A stretch of DNA of 8,903 nt from Caldifarciminota bacterium (GTDB lineage Bacteria > Hydrothermota > Hydrothermia > B15-G9 > WFZT01): NCBI GenBank assembly GCA_026986235.1, contig JALSOY010000201.1, forward strand, positions 1 through 8,903. The letters run 5' to 3'. The position numbers and the translations under genes are program-made. Of the stretch, positions 5,935 through 8,903 are shown piece after piece. Under the pieces are notes generated by a model. It did no database searches and was not told where the DNA came from. It saw only the letters and a list, made by a program, of their open reading frames with translations. Each line of letters starts with the position of its first letter. The first letter of the stretch is position 1.

Positions 5935-7211
5935 GAGAGAAGTTTTTTATCAAGACATTCGGCTGTAAAATAAACCAGTACGATTCGGCTGTTTTGCGGG
6001 GATACTTCCTGTCTATCGGCATGGAAGAAGCAGGAAGTATTGAGGAGGCAGATCACATAGTACTGAATTCCTGCGTGGTCACGCACAAAGCAGAGAGGGA
6101 TGCAAGGCATTTTCTAAACAGAATAAAAAGGCGTAAAAAACCACAGGCTAAGGTGTACTTCACAGGGTGCGGGGCAGGTTACATGGAAGTCGGAGGCGAT
6201 TTTTTCGTGGGAGATTTCAACTCTTTAAAAAAATTTCTGGGGATTGACGGTGTTTTGCCCGAGTTTTCAAGATCCCGGCCTTTCGTGAAGGTCCAGGAGG
6301 GATGTAATTTTAAATGCACATACTGCGTGGTGCCTCGTGTAAGGGGACAGTCCCGTTCAAGACCGATCGATGACATACTGAAGGAAGTCAGGTACCACCT
6401 CGAAAATGGATCAAAAGAAATCGTCCTGACAGGGACTCAGATCGGTGATTGGGGTAAAGAATGGGGCTTTCACCTTGAAGACCTTCTTGAAAGGATCCTT
6501 GACATCGGAGGAGATTTCAGAGTAAGGATATCGTCCATCTCCCCCATTCATGTGACGGACAGACTGGTTGACCTGTTTCAGAATCCCGGAATGGCACCCC
6601 ACTTTCACATCTCCCTTCAGTCGGGTTCACCTGAAATTCTCAAACGGATGAAGAGGCCCTATACCGTCAGGAGATATGTTGAGACCGTCAGGAAAATCCA
6701 CGATTTGATTGAAGGGGTGGCAATTGGAACTGACATCATCGTAGGCTTCCCGGGCGAAAGGGAGGAGGACTTCAGGAAAACGGTTAAGCTTGTCGAAGAG
6801 CTTCCCTTTGCCTATGTCCATGTCTTTGAATATTCTCCAAGGCCGGGGACAGAGGCCTATGTATATGGAGATCTTCCACATACGATAAAAAAGGAGAGGG
6901 TCCACAGGCTGCTTGAGGTTGTTGAGAAGAAAAGGGAAAATTTCAAGCGTCAAAATGTTGGCAGAAAACTTCGCATCCTTGTAGAAGGCGTGAAAAATGG
7001 CCTGTATGTCGGGACATCGGGTAACTACCTTAGGGTACTGGTAAAGGAAGAAAGACTGGAAGTCGGCAGTTTCACTGATGTGATTGTGAAATCTCCGTTA
7101 CCCGGAGATAGGGATGTTGAGGGGGTTGTGTTAACGGGGAATGAGGAGGACTTTCCTGAACCGTTTCCCGTTCCAGATGAAGTAAACGCCGGGGCGGGGT
7201 CTGCCGGCTGA
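5931..7211 (+). CDS. mtaB: MtaB/MiaB-family tRNA methylthiotransferase (radical SAM)
   Basis: Members insert a methylthio group at C2 of modified adenosine 37 in tRNA. MtaB acts on t6A, giving ms2t6A in ANN-decoding tRNAs. The protein has 426 residues and three parts. The N-terminal domain has KTFGCKINQYDS (Cys12), NSCVVT (Cys48) and FTGCGAG (Cys80), ligands of the auxiliary cluster. The radical-SAM core has CNFKCTYC (Cys125, Cys129, Cys132), VPRVRGQSRSRP, HISLQSGSPEILKRMKRPY and DIIVGFPGE. A TRAM-like RNA-binding region lies at about 340-400. KINQYDS and SRSRP are closer to MtaB than to MiaB. The stretch after Cys80 (GYMEVGGDFFVGDF) is about ten residues shorter than usual. A tail of about 24 residues after the TRAM region is Pro/Glu/Gly/Ala-rich and lies in the antisense overlap with the next gene. 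The start overlaps mtnA as ATGA, and no clear ribosome-binding site is seen, which fits translational coupling. Confidence 0.9.
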   Translation: MREKFFIKTFGCKINQYDSAVLRGYFLSIGMEEAGSIEEADHIVLNSCVVTHKAERDARHFLNRIKRRKKPQAKVYFTGCGAGYMEVGGDFFVGDFNSLKKFLGIDGVLPEFSRSRPFVKVQEGCNFKCTYCVVPRVRGQSRSRPIDDILKEVRYHLENGSKEIVLTGTQIGDWGKEWGFHLEDLLERILDIGGDFRVRISSISPIHVTDRLVDLFQNPGMAPHFHISLQSGSPEILKRMKRPYTVRRYVETVRKIHDLIEGVAIGTDIIVGFPGEREEDFRKTVKLVEELPFAYVHVFEYSPRPGTEAYVYGDLPHTIKKERVHRLLEVVEKKRENFKRQNVGRKLRILVEGVKNGLYVGTSGNYLRVLVKEERLEVGSFTDVIVKSPLPGDRDVEGVVLTGNEEDFPEPFPVPDEVNAGAGSAG

Positions 7212-7991
7212 AATTCTCCCATTGATGGTAAATACTTTACGGGCATTCTCAATTTCCCGTGTATTGAGTAGAACCACTGGGCTTTCAGAGACTCCGACTC
7301 TCAGATTCTCAAGTATTTGCAGAAACCATCCCCAGTCACTTCCAGAATCAGGAAGCTCCGAAGCAAAATCCGTACTGTCCCTGTCGTCGTCTTCTTCAAT
7401 TTCAGGATGAACGCCGCTCAGTACAACCCAGCCAGAACCGTACCTGAATTTTATGATCGCCGGCTGGTCTATTTCCGTATAAACTGCAAGGGTATCAAAA
7501 AAGCCACCGCTGAAATAAGGGCCTCCGTAGTAAAGAACAAACTGTATTGAATCTCCGATCTCTCGGGTAATAAAGATCCGGGACATGTCATACTGTGGCC
7601 ATGGAGCAATCTGATCAATTGCACCCACGGCAATACCATCGTAAAGATCAAGTGGATAATCGTATCTTCTACCTTGCCATTCCACTGTATCGGCTGCAAA
7701 GTAAGAACCTGCACAGATTCCAAGGTATATGCCTCCGTTTGCAACAAAGTTCCTGATGGCAGAAAGTCCATGGTTGTTTATCCTTCTCCTGTAGCTCACC
7801 GCCCATCCACCGGGTATAACGAGAAGGTCGTAATCCGCGGGGATCCCCGAATTTACAAAATCTGCGTTTACAGTATCAATTATGTGGCCGGCACTCCTGA
7901 ACATCTGTATAAGGGCAACTTTCCCGTCTTCCCAGACCCCCTGGTCTGAGTAAAGAGCGATATGGAAGGACAGAATGAAAATGAGGATCAT
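7131..7991 (-). CDS. exported class I glutamine-amidotransferase-like protein with short C-terminal sorting tail
   Basis: A 286-residue predicted exported protein. Residues 2-14 are a hydrophobic leader without the usual basic residues, with likely cleavage near Ser15. The ATG at 7991 is directly preceded by an in-frame stop, so no longer start exists. Residues about 24-200 form a class I amidotransferase-like fold close to the biotin-protein-ligase N-terminal (BPL_N, PF09825-like) group: DLLVIPGGWA (55-64), the nucleophile elbow GGIYLGICAGSYFAA (86-100) with Cys93, and SGVHPE (192-197) giving His195 and Glu197, a complete Cys-His-Glu set. An acidic patch EEDDDRDSTD follows. The last ~35 residues (VFTINGRIS…RPGVYFIWNGKRFRKVLLIPR split) look like the end strands of an FCB-type secretion/sorting domain, but shorter than normal. 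The 3' end overlaps mtaB by 81 bases, tail to tail. The substrate is unknown, and no synthetase or ammonia-accepting domain is present. Confidence 0.82.
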   Translation of the reverse strand: MILIFILSFHIALYSDQGVWEDGKVALIQMFRSAGHIIDTVNADFVNSGIPADYDLLVIPGGWAVSYRRRINNHGLSAIRNFVANGGIYLGICAGSYFAADTVEWQGRRYDYPLDLYDGIAVGAIDQIAPWPQYDMSRIFITREIGDSIQFVLYYGGPYFSGGFFDTLAVYTEIDQPAIIKFRYGSGWVVLSGVHPEIEEDDDRDSTDFASELPDSGSDWGWFLQILENLRVGVSESPVVLLNTREIENARKVFTINGRISAGRPRPGVYFIWNGKRFRKVLLIPR

Positions 7992-8018
7992 TTATTGATT
8001 TCCGGGCAGTTAAAAATC

Positions 8019-8046
8019 TTTCTAAAAAGGGGCAGGGGAATGTAAA
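8019..8046 (-). promoter_or_regulatory. possible promoter of the exported amidotransferase-like gene
   Basis: Read on the minus strand, TTTACA (8046-8041, five of six matches to TTGACA) is followed after 16 bases by TAGAAA (8024-8019, four of six matches to TATAAT). Transcription would start near 8012, about 20 bases before the ATG, much like the short leader predicted for leuC. The -10 is weak, and the whole element lies inside the terminator hairpin of the preceding gene, so it may be chance. Confidence 0.3.
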
Positions 8047-8067
8047 CTGCTTAATTCCCGCTGCCCC
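8024..8067 (-). terminator. factor-independent terminator of the right-edge sorting-domain gene
   Basis: The arms GGGGCAG+GGGAAT (8029-8041) and ATTCCC+CTGCCCC (8054-8067) pair over 13 bases with a single bulged base at 8060 and a 12-base loop. On the minus strand the hairpin begins about ten bases after the TAA at 8079-8077 and is followed at once by TTTTT (8028-8024), the classical terminator form. On the plus strand no T-run follows, so it is directional. Confidence 0.8.
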
Positions 8068-8076
8068 CCTTAACCA

Positions 8077-8903
8077 TTACCTCACTACAAGCACCTTTGC
8101 CACACTCGTATATCTGTCAGCCACCATCTTCACAAAGTACACTCCACCTGTAAGCCCCCTCGCATCAAACCTCACACTGTGCCTTCCTGCTTCCACTCTA
8201 CCTCTGTATATCTCCCTCACCTTCCTTCCCATCACATCGTAAAGGTCAAGCCTGACATCAGTAGCTCTTGGTACCGAGAAGGATACCGTCGAGATTCCTC
8301 TTATCGGATTAGTGGCAGTACCTATAAGAGCAAACCTATTCCAGCCACTTTCTTCACCAACGGCCACGGGATAGGCAAACAGGACGGATAAACTATCATG
8401 GGGCACTATCGGATCCCCATTATATGTGTACTGCAGGTACCAGTCACCATTCGGATACGCCGTGGCATCCTGAATCCCTATCGTCTCGTCGCTATAATCC
8501 GTTATCGTCAAGTAGTTCATCCTAATGTTACCATTGCTGTACAGCACCACCTCGTAAGTGTTGTATGTACTCCCACCAAACTCCGGCACCTCGTAAAACT
8601 CCACCACAGCCGAGTCACCAAAATCCTGGAAGTACACCGCCCCGTGACCCGATGTGCTGGATGGATTCTGGTCAGACCAGTAGAAGGCTATAACATCCCA
8701 CGGACCGCTGTATGCGTTGGTAGGAAGTGAATCATTGCCCAGACCAAAGTAATCGTGATGGAAGGTGATGGTCCCATTGGACTGGATGTCTATCGTCTGG
8801 TAGTTCGCATCGTAGAATGGGAACTGGAAGCTGAGGCCAACGGAATCCCAGTCGTCGTCACCAAGAGGGATCTGAGTTCCGGTTGATGTAATGTCAATCC
8901 ACT
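8077..8903 (-). CDS. secreted/surface protein with nidogen-like region and C-terminal sorting domain (5' end outside window)
   Basis: The frame stays open to the right edge, giving 274 visible residues; the GTG at 8637 sits inside a continuous conserved region and is not the start. Visible residues 1-180 are rich in aromatic, Asp, Asn and Gly residues. They read as a beta-sandwich: WIDITSTGTQIPLGDDD, FQFPFYDANYQTIDIQSNGTITF, WDVIAFYWSDQNPS, then VEFYEVPEF and YEVVLYSNGNIRMNY, ending in TIGIQD. This series (a 'snGfitF' strand, an 'iaPfWsD' strand, and an 'fevvLyp.G.I.f.Y' strand) is the pattern of nidogen-like extracellular domains. After a linker, the last 79 residues are a full sorting domain: TVSFSVPRATDVRLDLYDV, MGRKVREIYRG, AGRHSVRFDARGL and a terminal GGVYFVKMVADRYTS…VLVVR. 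Proteins with such ends are often secreted proteases or adhesins, but the catalytic part, if any, lies outside the window. A strong terminator follows the stop. Confidence 0.85.
   Translation of the reverse strand, partial: WIDITSTGTQIPLGDDDWDSVGLSFQFPFYDANYQTIDIQSNGTITFHHDYFGLGNDSLPTNAYSGPWDVIAFYWSDQNPSSTSGHGAVYFQDFGDSAVVEFYEVPEFGGSTYNTYEVVLYSNGNIRMNYLTITDYSDETIGIQDATAYPNGDWYLQYTYNGDPIVPHDSLSVLFAYPVAVGEESGWNRFALIGTATNPIRGISTVSFSVPRATDVRLDLYDVMGRKVREIYRGRVEAGRHSVRFDARGLTGGVYFVKMVADRYTSVAKVLVVR

Noticed and set aside
5601..6110. A 169-codon minus-strand open frame across the mtnA/mtaB junction.
   Set aside because: It is antisense to the catalytic part of mtnA and the first cluster motifs of mtaB, with no recognisable protein.
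8077..8637. Treating GTG at 8637 as the start of a 186-residue protein.
   Set aside because: The frame continues without a stop for another 88 codons to the window edge with similar beta-sandwich sequence, so the true start lies outside.
8398..8730. A 110-codon plus-strand open frame at the right edge.
   Set aside because: It lies opposite the beta-rich region of the sorting-domain protein, whose frame is continuous and has recognisable repeats and motifs.

Overview
The window is about 8.9 kb from a Gram-negative-type bacterium. An outer-membrane FadL-family barrel and a lipoprotein lie at the left. Two exported proteins with C-terminal sorting domains of the Bacteroidetes/FCB type (…GGVYFVKMVADRYTSVAKVLVVR-like ends) lie at the right. 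With the short, archaeal/thermophile-type LeuC and LeuD, this suggests an uncultured FCB-related or candidate-phylum bacterium (WOR-3/Stahlbacteria/Hydrothermae-like, perhaps thermophilic). That placement is inference from protein style; no rRNA or taxonomic marker is present.

Layout. (1) Positions 1-1942, + strand: the C-terminal two thirds of a FadL/OmpP1-type outer-membrane transporter, then after 14 bases an esterase-D-family lipoprotein. (2) Positions 1943-2126: intergenic, with a compound G-run/C-run palindromic element that may act as a terminator, followed by a good sigma-70-like promoter (TTTAAA, 17 bp, TATAAT) just ahead of leuC. (3) Positions 2127-7211, + strand: a tightly packed five-gene run leuC-leuD-leuB-mtnA-mtaB. 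The junctions are a 1-base gap, an ATGA overlap, a 17-base overlap and an ATGA overlap, so the genes are almost certainly co-transcribed and probably translationally coupled. (4) Positions 7131-7991, - strand: an exported class I glutamine-amidotransferase-like protein with a very short sorting tail, converging on mtaB and overlapping its 3' end by 81 bases. (5) Positions 7992-8076: a factor-independent terminator for the gene to its right, overlapped by a possible promoter for the gene to its left. (6) Positions 8077-8903, - strand: the C-terminal part of a large secreted or surface protein with a beta-rich nidogen-like region and a full sorting domain, running off the right edge.

How the genes work together. 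LeuC+LeuD form isopropylmalate isomerase and LeuB oxidises its product, giving steps two and three of leucine biosynthesis; leuA is not here. MtnA isomerises 5-methylthioribose-1-phosphate (methionine salvage), or possibly the 5-deoxy analogue made from radical-SAM waste. MtaB is a radical-SAM methylthiotransferase acting on tRNA. The operon thus joins branched-chain amino acid synthesis to sulfur/SAM metabolism and tRNA modification. The flanking genes concern the cell envelope. I see no tRNA, rRNA, CRISPR array, transposase or phage gene. Most of the content is recognisable; the less ordinary parts are the exported amidotransferase-like protein, its antisense overlap with mtaB, and the palindromic element before leuC.
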